From assembly GCF_014203795.1 (NCBI RefSeq), contig NZ_JACHJU010000001.1, positions 4,588,001-4,652,000 of the forward strand: a DNA stretch of 64,000 nt, in the 5' to 3' direction. The position numbers were made by a program, and so were the translations under genes. Below the pieces are notes generated by a model. That model worked only from the letters and a program-made list of their open reading frames with translations, made no database searches and was not told where the DNA came from. This DNA comes from Streptosporangium album (GTDB lineage Bacteria; Actinomycetota; Actinomycetes; Streptosporangiales; Streptosporangiaceae). The number at the start of each line of letters is the position of its first letter. Within the stretch, counting starts at the first letter, position 1. Positions 53,492-63,040 of this stretch are shown here, piece after piece.

Positions 53492-54586
53492 CTAGCGGAC
53501 GTCGACGAACTCGTAACCGGACCTGGCCTTGGAGGTCTTGCCGGTCCCGGCGGTCTGAGCGCGCCAGTAGGCGTCGGACTTCGGCGTGACGGTCTTACTG
53601 AACCGGCCGCTGCCGTCCGCCTTCACGGAGTAGGCGAGCTTCCAACCGGAAGATCCCGTCTTCTTGCAGTAGAGCCCGACCTTCTTGCCGGAGTAGGCCG
53701 AGCCGTTCCGGTAGGCCTTGCCGTACAGGCGGACCTTCCCGCCCTTCTTGATCTTGTGCGCGCTCACGTCGAAGGTGACCTTCGCCCTGGCTCTGGTGCC
53801 GGCCCGGACCCAGAAGCTGCCGGCGTTGCCGAACTTGACGCTCTCCTTTCCTCGCGTGACGGTCAGCTCCAGGCTCCAGGGCCCCTTGGCGTAGTCGTCG
53901 TCGAACCAGGTCTTCCGCTCCCACCGGCCTGCGGTGGCGCCTTCGGAGAGCTTGACGTCGACGGAATCGTCGGTGTCGTCGCTGAGGAGACGGGCGGTGA
54001 CCGAGGAGGCGCCGATGACGTTCGCACGGATGTCCACCCCGGTCTCCTCGCCGGGGACGAGGACGACCGGATCCGTCACGGAGGCGCTGATGTACTTGAG
54101 CCGCGGGGCGACCGTGACCTCCGCGCAGCTCTCACGGGTCTGGTGACCCCGGGTGATCAGCAGGCGGACCCGCCACCTGCCGTCCCTGTCGGCCTTCGTG
54201 ACTTTGAAGCGGCCCTTGACCTTGATGTCGGCCGGAGCGGCAGCGGCCCCGTCCGGCGGCTCGGGGATCTGCTCGACGAGGGCTCGGTCCCAGGTGGTCT
54301 CGCCGGCCCTCTGGAACTGGGCGCTCAGCCCGGTCACATTCCTGCCGAGCTTCCCGTCGTAGCCCTTCACGTACGGGTTCTCGACGGTGGCCTCGAAGTC
54401 GAACGTGGCGTCGTCCTTGAGGGGGACGTAGGCGTCGTCGGCAGTGATGCCGGTGACGTCCGTGGTGGTGAGCGCGCAGGCCGTCGCGGTGTCCCCGGTC
54501 GGTGCGGCGAGAGCGGTCGCCGTACCGGCGGTGAAGACGGCAGCCCCCGTCGCGGTCGCCAGAAGCAACCGCGTCCTTTTCCTCAT
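53492..54586 (-). CDS. Secreted protein with repeated beta-sandwich (Ig-like) regions
   Basis: 364 residues. The Sec signal (RLLLATATGAAVFTAGTATALAAPTG) has an AXA-type cleavage site. The mature part is beta-rich, with several 110-residue-like units: DDATFDFEATVENPYVKGYD, then LKYISASVTDPVVLVPGEE, then AGTRARAKVTFDVSAHKIKK. The last unit, with GKVRLYGKAYRNGS and a pair of aromatics, resembles the Ig-like domains found at the ends of actinobacterial extracellular proteins. There is no LPXTG or membrane anchor, so it is released or wall-associated. The ATG has AAGGGGACC. Function unknown. Confidence 0.8.
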   Translation of the reverse strand: MRKRTRLLLATATGAAVFTAGTATALAAPTGDTATACALTTTDVTGITADDAYVPLKDDATFDFEATVENPYVKGYDGKLGRNVTGLSAQFQRAGETTWDRALVEQIPEPPDGAAAAPADIKVKGRFKVTKADRDGRWRVRLLITRGHQTRESCAEVTVAPRLKYISASVTDPVVLVPGEETGVDIRANVIGASSVTARLLSDDTDDSVDVKLSEGATAGRWERKTWFDDDYAKGPWSLELTVTRGKESVKFGNAGSFWVRAGTRARAKVTFDVSAHKIKKGGKVRLYGKAYRNGSAYSGKKVGLYCKKTGSSGWKLAYSVKADGSGRFSKTVTPKSDAYWRAQTAGTGKTSKARSGYEFVDVR

Positions 54587-54857
54587 CTGGTCCCCTTACT
54601 GAGGCGAAAGGTAGCTAAAGTTGCGTTTTGGACACCGGAGCCTAGTGGGACCACCGTGACCCGTCTATCGACTCAGGTCAGACGGGTGGGGAATGACTTG
54701 TGGCCTGGGATGGTTGGAGGATCTGGCACACTGGTAGCGAACCGCAGCGGTTCCGGTTCCCGCCCGCGCGCACCACAGTGTGCACACCGCGCGCAAGCCT
54801 GACAGGCGAGAGACAGTGGCGACCCGGCGACCGCGCTCTGGAGAGGAACGCAGAATC

Positions 54858-55076
54858 ATGAAGCCCGACATTCACCCGGAGTACGTCACCACCGAGGTGA
54901 CCTGCACCTGTGGTAACACGTTCACCACGCGCAGCACCGCCACGAGCGGCGCGATCCACGCCGACGTGTGCTCCGCCTGCCACCCGTTCTACACGGGCAA
55001 GCAGAAGATCCTGGACACCGGTGGCCGGGTGGCGCGCTTCGAGAAGCGCTTCGGCAAGAAGACCACGGGCCAGTAG
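54858..55076 (+). CDS. rpmE: 50S ribosomal protein L31, zinc-binding form
   Basis: A 72-residue ribosomal protein. [20 protein letters not shown] and later [20 protein letters not shown] are diagnostic. The four Cys (two in TCTCG, two in CSAC) form the zinc site of the C+ type, as opposed to the zinc-free paralogue made under zinc starvation. The conserved place between rho and prfA is kept apart from the inserted genes. Confidence 0.97.
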   Translation: MKPDIHPEYVTTEVTCTCGNTFTTRSTATSGAIHADVCSACHPFYTGKQKILDTGGRVARFEKRFGKKTTGQ

Positions 55077-55086
55077 CCCGCACTCG

Positions 55087-55140
55087 ACGCCGACCCGGAA
55101 CCACCCCCTGTTTCCGCCGGGGGTGCGCCCGGGTCGGCGT
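55087..55140 (+). terminator. Nested hairpin behind rpmE
   Basis: An outer 12-bp stem (ACGCCGACCCGG, 55087-55098, with 55129-55140) encloses an inner 7-bp stem (CACCCCC, 55102-55108, with 55119-55125). It begins 10 bases after the rpmE stop and ends 45 bases before prfA. This is a strong candidate terminator or attenuator. Confidence 0.85.
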
Positions 55141-55185
55141 TCGTGGTGATGAGGCAGGCTCCGTAGGTTTCAGGAAGGACGCACG

Positions 55186-56238
55186 GTGAATCTCGACGAG
55201 CTGCTCAGTGAGTATGCCGAGCTGGAACTCAAGCTCGCCGACCCCGCCGTGCACGCCAACCAGACGCAGGCGCGTAACTTCGGCAGGCGTTACGCCGAGC
55301 TGACCCCGATCATCACCACCTACCGGGAGCTCGAAGGCGTCCAGAACGACCTGGGCACCGCCAGAGAGCTGGCCGCCGAGGACGAGGCCTTCGCCGAGGA
55401 GGCCAGAGAGCTCGAGGGCCGCATCCCCGAACTGGAGGACCGGCTCAGGCACCTGCTCATCCCGCGTGATCCCAATGATGACAAGGACATCATCATGGAG
55501 ATCAAGGCGGGCGAGGGCGGTGAGGAGTCGGCGCTGTTCGCCGGAGACCTCCTGCGGATGTATCTGCGGTATGCCGAGCGGGTCGGCTGGAAGACCGAGC
55601 TCATCGACGCCACCCACTCCGATCTGGGCGGCTACAAGGACGTCACGGTCGCGCTGAAGGCCAGGGGCGACGACGGCGTCTGGTCGAGGCTGAAGTTCGA
55701 GGGCGGCGTGCACCGCGTCCAGCGGGTGCCGGTCACCGAGTCGCAGGGCCGCATCCACACCAGCGCGGCGGGTGTCCTGGTCTATCCGGAGGCCGAGGAC
55801 GTCGACGTCCAGATCGACCCGAACGACCTCCGCGTCGACGTCTACCGTTCCAGCGGTCCCGGAGGCCAGAGTGTCAACACCACCGACTCGGCCGTGCGGA
55901 TCACGCACATCCCGACCGGGGTGGTCGCCTCCTGCCAGAACGAGAAGAGCCAGCTCCAGAACAAGGAGTCGGCCATGCGCATCCTGCGGGCCCGCCTGCA
56001 GGCCATAGCCGAGGAAGAGGCCAACGCCGCCGCGATGGCCGAGCGTAAGTCTCAGATCCGGACGGTCGACCGCTCCGAGCGCATCCGCACCTACAACTTC
56101 CCCGAGAACCGCATCTCCGACCACCGTGTCGGCTTCAAGGCCTACAACCTTGACCAGGTGCTGGACGGTGACCTGACGGCCGTCATCCAGTCCCTGCTCG
56201 ACGCCGAGATGGCGGAGAAGCTCGCCGCCCACTCATAG
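55186..56238 (+). CDS. prfA: Peptide chain release factor 1
   Basis: A 350-residue factor that recognises UAA and UAG and releases the peptide. The codon-reading tripeptide is PVT in [16 protein letters not shown], as in RF1 (RF2 has SPF). The catalytic loop is [16 protein letters not shown]. The GTG start has AGGAAGGACGCACG. prmC, which methylates the GGQ glutamine, follows after 9 bases. Confidence 0.97.
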   Translation: MNLDELLSEYAELELKLADPAVHANQTQARNFGRRYAELTPIITTYRELEGVQNDLGTARELAAEDEAFAEEARELEGRIPELEDRLRHLLIPRDPNDDKDIIMEIKAGEGGEESALFAGDLLRMYLRYAERVGWKTELIDATHSDLGGYKDVTVALKARGDDGVWSRLKFEGGVHRVQRVPVTESQGRIHTSAAGVLVYPEAEDVDVQIDPNDLRVDVYRSSGPGGQSVNTTDSAVRITHIPTGVVASCQNEKSQLQNKESAMRILRARLQAIAEEEANAAAMAERKSQIRTVDRSERIRTYNFPENRISDHRVGFKAYNLDQVLDGDLTAVIQSLLDAEMAEKLAAHS

Positions 56239-56247
56239 AACGCGCTC

Positions 56248-57102
56248 ATGACCTTTCTGCTGGACGAGATCGCCCTCGCCACCGCCCGGCTCGCCGAGGC
56301 AGGTGTGCCGTCGCCGCGCACCGACGCCGAGGAGATCGCCGCATTTGTCCACGGTGTACGGCGCAGCGAGCTGCACAATGTGACGGACTCCGACTTCGAC
56401 GCGCTGTTCTGGGAGGGCGTCGCCCGGCGTGAGGCCCGCGAACCACTCCAGCACATCACCGGGCGCGCGTACTTCCGCTATCTGTCCCTGGAGGTCGGGC
56501 CGGGGGTGTTCGTGCCGCGCCCGGAGACCGAGGTCGTGGCCGGATGGGCCATCGAGCGGCTGCGGGAGATGGACGTCGCCTCCCCGGTGGTCGTGGACCT
56601 CGGCACCGGCTCGGGCGCCATCGCGCTGTCCATCGCCCAGGAGATCGCGCTGGCCACGGTCCACGCGGTCGAGGTCGACCCGGACGCCTACCACTGGGCC
56701 AAGCGCAACATCCTTGAGCACGGCCAGGGCCGGGTCCACCTGCACCCGGAGGACCTGTCCGACGCCCTGTCCGAGCTGGACGGCCAGGTGGACCTGGTCA
56801 TCTCCAATCCGCCCTACATCCCGCCCGGCGCGATCCCCCGCGACCCCGAGGTGCGCGACTACGACCCGCACCGGGCGCTGTACGGCTCCGGCAGCGACGG
56901 CCTCGACGAGGTCAGGGCGGTGGAACGGACCGCCAGGCGGCTGCTGCGCGCCGGAGGGTTCGTCGCGGTGGAACACGCCGACGAGCAGGGCACCCCGGTC
57001 TATCTCATCTTCTCCGAGGACAACGGCTGGCGCGATGTCCGCAGCCGCCAGGACCTCACCCGCAGGGACCGCTTCGTCACCGCCCGATTCGGCCAGGAAT
57101 AG
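56248..57102 (+). CDS. prmC: Release factor glutamine N5-methyltransferase
   Basis: A 284-residue SAM-dependent enzyme that methylates the GGQ glutamine of RF1/RF2. It has an N-terminal helical domain (HVRRSELHN-like, in VHGVRRSELHNVTDSDF), PGVFVPRPETE, the SAM loop VVDLGTGSGAIAL, and the catalytic ISNPPYIPPG. Being directly behind prfA is the standard arrangement. Confidence 0.96.
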   Translation: MTFLLDEIALATARLAEAGVPSPRTDAEEIAAFVHGVRRSELHNVTDSDFDALFWEGVARREAREPLQHITGRAYFRYLSLEVGPGVFVPRPETEVVAGWAIERLREMDVASPVVVDLGTGSGAIALSIAQEIALATVHAVEVDPDAYHWAKRNILEHGQGRVHLHPEDLSDALSELDGQVDLVISNPPYIPPGAIPRDPEVRDYDPHRALYGSGSDGLDEVRAVERTARRLLRAGGFVAVEHADEQGTPVYLIFSEDNGWRDVRSRQDLTRRDRFVTARFGQE

Positions 57103-57112
57103 GATGGCACGC

Positions 57113-57778
57113 GTGAGTCGACGTTATGACTGCACGGACGCTGAGCAGCGAGCCGCCGGGTTGACCGACGCCGCGTCAACCGTACGGCGGGGCGAGCTCG
57201 TGGTGCTCCCGACCGACACCGTCTACGGCATAGGCGCCGACGCCTTCACGCCGGCCGCCGTCACCTCTCTGATCGAGGCCAAGGGGCGGGGCCGGGACAT
57301 GCCGGTGCCCGTGCTGGTCGGCACCGTGCGCGCCGCCACCGCCCTCGTGGAGAACCTCGGCCCCTACGGCCAGGACCTCGTCGACTCCTTCTGGCCCGGC
57401 CCGCTCACGCTGATCTGCCGGGCGAACCGGTCGTTGTCGTGGGATCTCGGAGACACCAAGGGCACCGTCGCCATCCGGATGCCGCTGCACGCGGTCACTC
57501 TTGAGCTGCTCAAGGAGACCGGCCCGATGGCCGTGTCCAGCGCCAACCGCTCCGGAGCCCCCGCCGCCACCACGGCGGCCGACGCCGAGAAGCAGCTCGG
57601 CGAGTCGGTCGCGGTCTACCTCGACGGCGGCCCGTGCGTCGACAACGTCCCATCCACGATCCTCGATCTGACCACGGCGGTGCCCAGGCTGCTGCGCCGT
57701 GGCGCCATCTCGGTGGAGAAGCTGCGCGGTGTGATCGGTTACGTGGCGACGGACGCGGGCCCGGAGTCCGACGACTGA
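57113..57778 (+). CDS. L-threonylcarbamoyladenylate synthase (TsaC/Sua5 family)
   Basis: 221 residues. This YrdC-fold enzyme joins threonine, bicarbonate and ATP into the precursor for t6A at tRNA position 37. Signature segments are LVVLPTDTVYGIGADAF, IEAKGRGRDMPVPVLVG, FWPGPLTLICR and AVSSANRSGAPA. GTG 57113 (SRRYDCTDA) fits the usual N-terminus and has AGGA eight bases upstream; ATG 57104 is an alternative. It follows prmC as in other actinobacteria and lacks the C-terminal Sua5 domain. Confidence 0.94.
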   Translation: MSRRYDCTDAEQRAAGLTDAASTVRRGELVVLPTDTVYGIGADAFTPAAVTSLIEAKGRGRDMPVPVLVGTVRAATALVENLGPYGQDLVDSFWPGPLTLICRANRSLSWDLGDTKGTVAIRMPLHAVTLELLKETGPMAVSSANRSGAPAATTAADAEKQLGESVAVYLDGGPCVDNVPSTILDLTTAVPRLLRRGAISVEKLRGVIGYVATDAGPESDD

Positions 57779-57783
57779 ACGGC

Positions 57784-57807
57784 GGATCACGGTCCAGACC
57801 GTGATCC
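57784..57807 (+). terminator. Hairpin behind the TsaC-type gene
   Basis: A perfect 10-bp stem GGATCACGGT (57784-57793) with 57798-57807 and a CCAG tetraloop lies 5 bases after the stop. It marks the end of the prfA-prmC-tsaC unit. Confidence 0.85.
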
Positions 57808-57885
57808 ATGCCGTCTGATTATCCTCGTGACGCGGGGCTGTCTCCCCGGTACCGTGAAGTCCGCCGACACTTCCGGGAGACCTCC

Positions 57886-59256
57886 ATGGGCAAGTTCGAC
57901 GGAATGGACCCCAAGCTGGTCCGTGATCTGCTGCATGAGGTCCGGCGGGCGGCCACGGAGATGCGGGAGACCGAGGCCCAGATCCTCCAGCTGATGAACA
58001 GGGCGGATCTCTCTTCGACCTCCTCCCACCGTCCGGCGCGGATCGCCGACGCCGGTGACGCGATGGTCCGCGACGTCACCGCCCGCGTGACGCTGCTGGA
58101 GAAGAAGATCAAGCACGATGTGTCGCCGCCGACCGAACCGAAGGCGGGAGAGCCGAAGGCCGAGAACCCGGAGCCGGACGCCGGCTCGCAGACCAGAGCG
58201 GATGCGAAGCCGGACACGCCGAAGGTCGAGGATCTGAAACCCGCTGTCCCCAAGGGTGACGAGGGTCCGCCGCGGGATCAGCCGCAGTCTCAGGGTCAGC
58301 CGGCGGACGATCAGCCCAGGGACGGCGCGAAGCCTGATCCGAAGCCGGACACCGGTTCGGAGAGCACGCCCGACAGCGGTGCGGACTCCAAGCCGGACAC
58401 CGGTTCCAAGGGGGATGAGACATCTCCCCGTGACGGGGGCTCCCTCCCCGACACGTCCCGGAACGCGCCCGAGTCTCAGAACGAGAGCGTCTCCGACGGT
58501 GGTGCGGATTCCAAGCCGGATGCCGGTTCCAAGGGTGATGAGCGCTCTCCCCGGGACGGTGGCGCCACCACCGGTATCGAGGTTCTGGACACCGCCCGGC
58601 AGGACCACCCCGACGACGTCGACCAGCGCGGAGACATGAAGCCAAGGGTGGTGGCGGTGGACGGGGTGCAGGTGTTGCAGATCCCGCTCGACTCGCCCAC
58701 AGCGGCGGAGGTCACCGAGCTGCTGAAGAACATCGAGGACATCCCGCCGCTGGACATGCCCGCGGCCGACGGCGTCCCCGACGCGACCGGAGTGCCGTCC
58801 GACCGGATCGACTTCGATCAGACGCAGACATGGGATGACTCCGCGGCCTCCATCCCCGACACGGTCGAGCCCGTCCCCGACCAGACGATCCAGCCGCCGG
58901 GCACCGGCGGGGAGACGGACGCTCCCTCCACCGGCACTCTTCCCGAGAGCGGGAGGACACCGTCCTCCGAGACCACGGTCGGGGAGTCGGCCGCGTGGTG
59001 GGCGGACGACGGCAGCGACGTGGTCTCCGTCCAGACGGCCCCGCCGGACGTCGACGCGGTCAAGACACTCGCCGACAACGCGCGCGGCATCGAGCCGATG
59101 GACATGCCGAGCGTGCGGGTGCCCGATGGGGAGACCTGGGGCGAGGGCGGGTGGACGCCCATGGACATCGGGCCCGACGGCCGGTCGGGCGACGTGGACC
59201 CGGGAGACCCGCCCCGGCCGATTCCGCCACCCGGCGGCCGGTCGGGCGGGCAGTAG
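57886..59256 (+). CDS. Unknown protein with short helical head and long acidic disordered body
   Basis: 456 residues from ATG 57886 (GGGAGACC upstream). Residues 1-75 are helical (MDPKLVRDLLHEVRRAATEM, MVRDVTARVTLLEKKI), similar in size and style to WXG100/ESX-like or flagellin-like helical hairpins, but without the WxG motif. Residues 76-230 are Pro/Asp/Lys/Ser low complexity with a repeated unit GADSKPD.GSKGDE.SPRDGG. The rest is acidic, with short conserved-looking islands (VVAVDGVQVLQIPL, RGIEPMDMPSVRVPDG). There is no signal peptide. It is paired with the next small gene 15 bases downstream. A type VII or polymorphic-toxin link is only a suggestion. Confidence 0.7.
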   Translation: MGKFDGMDPKLVRDLLHEVRRAATEMRETEAQILQLMNRADLSSTSSHRPARIADAGDAMVRDVTARVTLLEKKIKHDVSPPTEPKAGEPKAENPEPDAGSQTRADAKPDTPKVEDLKPAVPKGDEGPPRDQPQSQGQPADDQPRDGAKPDPKPDTGSESTPDSGADSKPDTGSKGDETSPRDGGSLPDTSRNAPESQNESVSDGGADSKPDAGSKGDERSPRDGGATTGIEVLDTARQDHPDDVDQRGDMKPRVVAVDGVQVLQIPLDSPTAAEVTELLKNIEDIPPLDMPAADGVPDATGVPSDRIDFDQTQTWDDSAASIPDTVEPVPDQTIQPPGTGGETDAPSTGTLPESGRTPSSETTVGESAAWWADDGSDVVSVQTAPPDVDAVKTLADNARGIEPMDMPSVRVPDGETWGEGGWTPMDIGPDGRSGDVDPGDPPRPIPPPGGRSGGQ

Positions 59257-59271
59257 CGTGAGGAGCCTGTG

Positions 59272-59658
59272 ATGTCCGTGGACCCGCCCGCCCCGCAGCC
59301 GCTACGGCCGGGGGAGACCCCGCCTGCCCCGGCGAGCACCGGCCTGCCGTCTTCGGACAGGGCCACGGCATGGGAGTTCAACCCCAAGTACCAACGGCTG
59401 GTCACCACCTGGCAGCAGGTGCTCCCTCTGCTCGACGCCCTGGCCCTCCGCCTGGACGAGGTTCACCGGCAGGCCATGCGCACGGAGGTGTGGGACGCTC
59501 CTGTGTCGAAGCGCTATGTGGAGGAGATGGCCCAGTGGCGCGCGGGTCTCCGCCTCTACCGGCAGGCGATCCTGACCTCGATCAGTGATGAGGCCCAAGA
59601 GGACCGCACCCCGAGATGGGTGCCGGTGAACGCCGGCGCTCCGCACGCATTCTCGTGA
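59272..59658 (+). CDS. Unknown small protein, partner of the preceding gene
   Basis: 128 residues from ATG 59272, with GAGGAG six bases upstream; the GTG three bases before is too close. A Pro-rich N-terminal 30 residues is followed by a helical domain (KYQRLVTTWQQVLPLLDALALRLDEVHRQ and EEMAQWRAGLRLYRQAILTS) and a short tail. I do not recognise a family. Tight spacing behind the disordered protein suggests they act together. Confidence 0.7.
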   Translation: MSVDPPAPQPLRPGETPPAPASTGLPSSDRATAWEFNPKYQRLVTTWQQVLPLLDALALRLDEVHRQAMRTEVWDAPVSKRYVEEMAQWRAGLRLYRQAILTSISDEAQEDRTPRWVPVNAGAPHAFS

Positions 59659-59735
59659 CGACGCGCCCCTGACGTCGGAAAACCGGGGTGGGCGGGCTTA
59701 CAGTGGGGTGAGTCGTCGTCCCCGGGATGTGAGCC

Positions 59736-60995
59736 ATGGGCGCAGAACCGTACTACGGGCCCGACTTCGGGCTGCTGCAGAGACAGGACCCAGAGGTCGC
59801 GCGGATGCTTCTCGACGAGCTCGATCGGCTCCGTGGCGGTCTCCAACTCATCGCGAGCGAGAACTTCGCCTCACCGGCCGTGCTCGCCGCGCTCGGATCG
59901 ACGCTCACCAACAAATACGCCGAGGGCTATCCGGGCAGGCGCTACTACGCCGGGTGCGAGGTCGTCGACCGGGCCGAACAGCTCGCGATCGACCGCGCCA
60001 GACGGCTGTTCGGCGCCGACCACGTCAACGTTCAGCCCCACTCGGGTGCCTCGGCCAACCTGGCGGCCTACGCCGCGCTGCTTCAGCCGGGTGACACGGT
60101 TCTGGCCATGGCGCTGTCCCACGGCGGCCACCTCACACACGGCTCCAAGGTCAACTTCTCCGGCCGGTGGTTCGACGTCGTCGCGTACGGCGTGCGCAGG
60201 GACACCGAGCTGATCGACTACGACGAGGTCAGGGAGCTGGCGCTCCGGCACCAGCCCAAAATGATCATCTGCGGTGCCACGGCCTACCCCCGTGAGATCG
60301 ACTTCGCCGCGTTCCGGGGGATCGCCGACGAGGTCGGTGCCTGGCTGCTGGCCGACGTCGCCCACACCGTCGGCCTGATGGCGGGGAAGGCCCTGCCGTC
60401 GGCCGTGCCGTACGCCGACGTGGTCACCTTCACCACGCACAAGGCGCTGCGCGGACCGAGAGGCGGCGCCATCATGTGCACGCAGGAGCTGGCGGCCAGG
60501 ATCGACCGGGCGGTCTTCCCGTTCACCCAGGGAGGCCCCCTCATGCACGCGGTGGCGGCCAAGGCGGTGGCGTTCGGCGAGGCGCTCCAGCCCGAGTTCG
60601 CCGACTACGCGCGACAGGTGGTGGCCAACGCCCAGGTGCTGGCCGACGCGCTGGCCGCGGAGGGCATGCGCCCCGTGTCGGGCGGGACCGACAGCCATCT
60701 GGCCCTGATCGACCTGCGGGACATCGGGGTCTCCGGGGCGGTGGCCGAGCAGCGGTGCACCGCCGCCGGGATCACACTGAACCGCAACGCGATCCCCTAC
60801 GACCCCGAGCCGCCCACGGTGACGTCGGGCATCCGGGTGGGCACCCCCTGCGTCACGACGCAGGGGATGGGGCCCGAGCAGATGAAGGAGATCGCCTCGA
60901 TGGTGGCGCAGGTCATCCGCAACCCTGACGCGATGGGAGAAATCAGGGAGCGGGTGTCGGCGCTGACAGAGCTCCATCAGATTTATCCCAGCTAA
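59736..60995 (+). CDS. glyA: Serine hydroxymethyltransferase
   Basis: A 419-residue PLP enzyme that interconverts serine and glycine with tetrahydrofolate. [52 protein letters not shown] and the PLP lysine site [14 protein letters not shown] are all present. The C-terminal part also fits ([15 protein letters not shown]). Length is normal. It lies between the unknown pair and wecA, as in streptomycete-type gene order. Confidence 0.96.
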   Translation: MGAEPYYGPDFGLLQRQDPEVARMLLDELDRLRGGLQLIASENFASPAVLAALGSTLTNKYAEGYPGRRYYAGCEVVDRAEQLAIDRARRLFGADHVNVQPHSGASANLAAYAALLQPGDTVLAMALSHGGHLTHGSKVNFSGRWFDVVAYGVRRDTELIDYDEVRELALRHQPKMIICGATAYPREIDFAAFRGIADEVGAWLLADVAHTVGLMAGKALPSAVPYADVVTFTTHKALRGPRGGAIMCTQELAARIDRAVFPFTQGGPLMHAVAAKAVAFGEALQPEFADYARQVVANAQVLADALAAEGMRPVSGGTDSHLALIDLRDIGVSGAVAEQRCTAAGITLNRNAIPYDPEPPTVTSGIRVGTPCVTTQGMGPEQMKEIASMVAQVIRNPDAMGEIRERVSALTELHQIYPS

Positions 60996-61058
60996 CTATG
61001 AGCTGTTCTGTGTCGTTTTCCGGTCACAGTCGGCCGGACTATCAGCGAAACTAGGTCC

Positions 61059-62387
61059 GTGCGCGAATATCTACTGATGGCGCTGGTGGCGGCGACGGTG
61101 ACCTATCTCCTGGTGCCGCTCGTCCGTGTGTTCGCCATCCGCATCGGTGCGATGCCAGAGGTCCGTGACCGCGATGTGCACACCATCCCGACGCCCAGAC
61201 TGGGCGGCCTGGCCATGTACGGCGGGCTCGTAGCGGGTCTGCTGATCGCCGGCCAGCTGCCCTACGCCGGGAGCAAGTTGGCCGAGGACGGGGGCAGGAC
61301 CGTGATCGCGCTGATAGTGGCGGGCGGCCTGATCACCCTGACCGGTTTCCTGGACGACTGGTGGGGGATGGACGCCCTCATCAAGCTCGCCGGGCAGATC
61401 GGTGCCGCGGGTGTGCTCGTGGCGTTCGGCATCAGCCTGCCGTGGCTTCCGCTGCCCACCTCCCTGGGCGGCCAGGTCATCCTCGATGACACGCTGAGCC
61501 CACTGATCACGATCCTGATCGTGGTCGTCATGATCAACGCGGTGAATTTCGTCGACGGGCTGGACGGCCTGGCGGGCGGGATCGTCGGCATCGCCGCCAT
61601 GGCCACCTGGACCTACTCCATCATCTTGTCCAAGGACTACTCCGACACCAGCATCAACGCCACGGCGGCGATTGCCGCGGTGCTCATCGGCATGTGCCTG
61701 GGATTCCTGCCGCACAACTTCCACCCCGCCAAGATCTTCATGGGTGACACCGGGGCGATGTTGCTGGGCCTGGTCCTCGCATCCACGATGATCACCATCA
61801 CTCCGCTCGACTCGACCAGCATCAACCGCTTCCCGGTGATCCTCCCGTTGCTGGTGCCGATCGCCATCCTGGTCCTGCCGCTGCTCGACCTGATCATGGC
61901 GGTGGTCCGGCGCACCTCCAACGGCCTGTCGCCGTTCGCACCCGATCGCGGGCACCTGCACCACCGGCTGCTGGACATCGGTCACTCGCACCGGAGCAGC
62001 GTGCTGATCATGTACATCTGGACCTTCCTGTTCGCCTTCGCGGTCGTGGCGATGTCCATGGAGGGCGTCCCGCTCATCCTGTTCGCGCTCACCGTGCTGC
62101 TGGCCGTCGGGGTGCTGGTGATGATGGCACTGCCGCGCTGGCGGGCACGGAAGGGCGGTGGCGGGGGTGGGGCCCATGTCGGCGGGCGCCACATCCGTCC
62201 TGATGACGGTCCGACCCAGGACCAGGCCCGCCGGCTCCCCCCGGAGCCTGTCCACCTGCTTTCCCCTGAGCCGGCAGGCCCTCGCTCGGCCCCCGCGGGC
62301 GACGACACCGCGGCGCTGTCCGTGCTCCCCGACCTGTCACTCACCGCTCCTCGTCCGGGGTTTCCGACCTCCGAGACACCGCGCTGA
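61059..62387 (+). CDS. Undecaprenyl-phosphate sugar-1-phosphate transferase (WecA/TagO/Rfe family)
   Basis: A 442-residue polytopic membrane enzyme (about 10-11 helices) that puts HexNAc-1-phosphate on undecaprenyl phosphate, starting surface-glycan synthesis. Family motifs are PTPRLGGLAMYGGL, LDDWWGMD (Mg site), NFVDGLDGLAGG (catalytic Asp), KIFMGDTGAMLLG and DRGHLHHRLLDIGHSH. A 90-residue Gly/Pro/Arg-rich tail follows the last helix and is an extension. GTG 61059 has no clear ribosome site. This could supply the lipid carrier for the glycan genes 15-30 kb away; that link is inferred. Confidence 0.92.
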   Translation: MREYLLMALVAATVTYLLVPLVRVFAIRIGAMPEVRDRDVHTIPTPRLGGLAMYGGLVAGLLIAGQLPYAGSKLAEDGGRTVIALIVAGGLITLTGFLDDWWGMDALIKLAGQIGAAGVLVAFGISLPWLPLPTSLGGQVILDDTLSPLITILIVVVMINAVNFVDGLDGLAGGIVGIAAMATWTYSIILSKDYSDTSINATAAIAAVLIGMCLGFLPHNFHPAKIFMGDTGAMLLGLVLASTMITITPLDSTSINRFPVILPLLVPIAILVLPLLDLIMAVVRRTSNGLSPFAPDRGHLHHRLLDIGHSHRSSVLIMYIWTFLFAFAVVAMSMEGVPLILFALTVLLAVGVLVMMALPRWRARKGGGGGGAHVGGRHIRPDDGPTQDQARRLPPEPVHLLSPEPAGPRSAPAGDDTAALSVLPDLSLTAPRPGFPTSETPR

Positions 62388-62409
62388 CGCATCCTGGAAA
62401 CCTATTGAT

Positions 62410-62435
62410 CCTTTACTTGAAACGGCAGGTAAAGG
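62410..62435. terminator. Hairpin between wecA-like gene and the atp region
   Basis: CCTTTACTTG (62410-62419) pairs with 62426-62435 through 10 bp, including one G-T pair, with a 6-base loop. It lies 23 bases behind the wecA-like stop in a relatively AT-rich gap that also should hold the promoter of the next gene. It may terminate, or serve as an operator. Confidence 0.55.
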
Positions 62436-62538
62436 TGCTCTTCCATGAGCTTGTGATAGCTTTCACTAGCAGCCGCTCACCAGGATGAGCCCTGCGAGGT
62501 AGCAATCGCTCGCTTGATAACAGTTACTTGGAGTGCCG

Positions 62539-62955
62539 ATGCAGGCCAACGACATACGCCTCCTGAAAGGGGCCGCGATCCCCACGGTCCTGGTGGGCCT
62601 GGTCGTGGTCGTCGTCGCCGCTCTGCTGGCCGGTGCCAAGGGGGCGCTCGGCGCGACGATCGGGGCCCTGGTCGTCTGCGTCTTCTTCACCCTCGGCATA
62701 GTCGCGATCTCCTACGCCAGCCGGGTCTCGCCCATGGCGATGATGACCGCCGCCGTCGTGGGTTACGCGGTGAAAATCCTCATGGTCATGGCTCTGCTCA
62801 AGGCTTTCGAGGACGTCACCGCGTTCGAGCCCAGGGCGTTCGGATGGGGGGCCGTCGCATGCACCGTCGCCTGGACCGTCGGCGAGATGCGCGGCTTCAT
62901 GAAACTCAAGATGCTCTACGTCGACCCCGACGGCAGAACCCCCGGACCCAGGTGA
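62539..62955 (+). CDS. AtpI-type membrane protein upstream of ATP synthase
   Basis: 138 residues from ATG 62539, with GGAG five bases upstream. Four membrane helices (IPTVLVGLVVVVVAALLAGA, TIGALVVCVFFTLGIVAISYA, MTAAVVGYAVKILMVMALL, GWGAVACTVAWTVGE) end in a short cytosolic tail. It resembles the small membrane protein that sits before the F1Fo ATP synthase genes in actinobacteria (Rv1303-like/ATP synthase protein I). It probably helps c-ring assembly or Mg uptake. Confidence 0.85.
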   Translation: MQANDIRLLKGAAIPTVLVGLVVVVVAALLAGAKGALGATIGALVVCVFFTLGIVAISYASRVSPMAMMTAAVVGYAVKILMVMALLKAFEDVTAFEPRAFGWGAVACTVAWTVGEMRGFMKLKMLYVDPDGRTPGPR

Positions 62956-63040
62956 TCCTGGATGAGGTATAGGATCTCGCCCGGCATGACGGGGCTCGAT
63001 ATGACTAGTCCTCACTATGCCTGCTATCCTCGGGGCCGCG

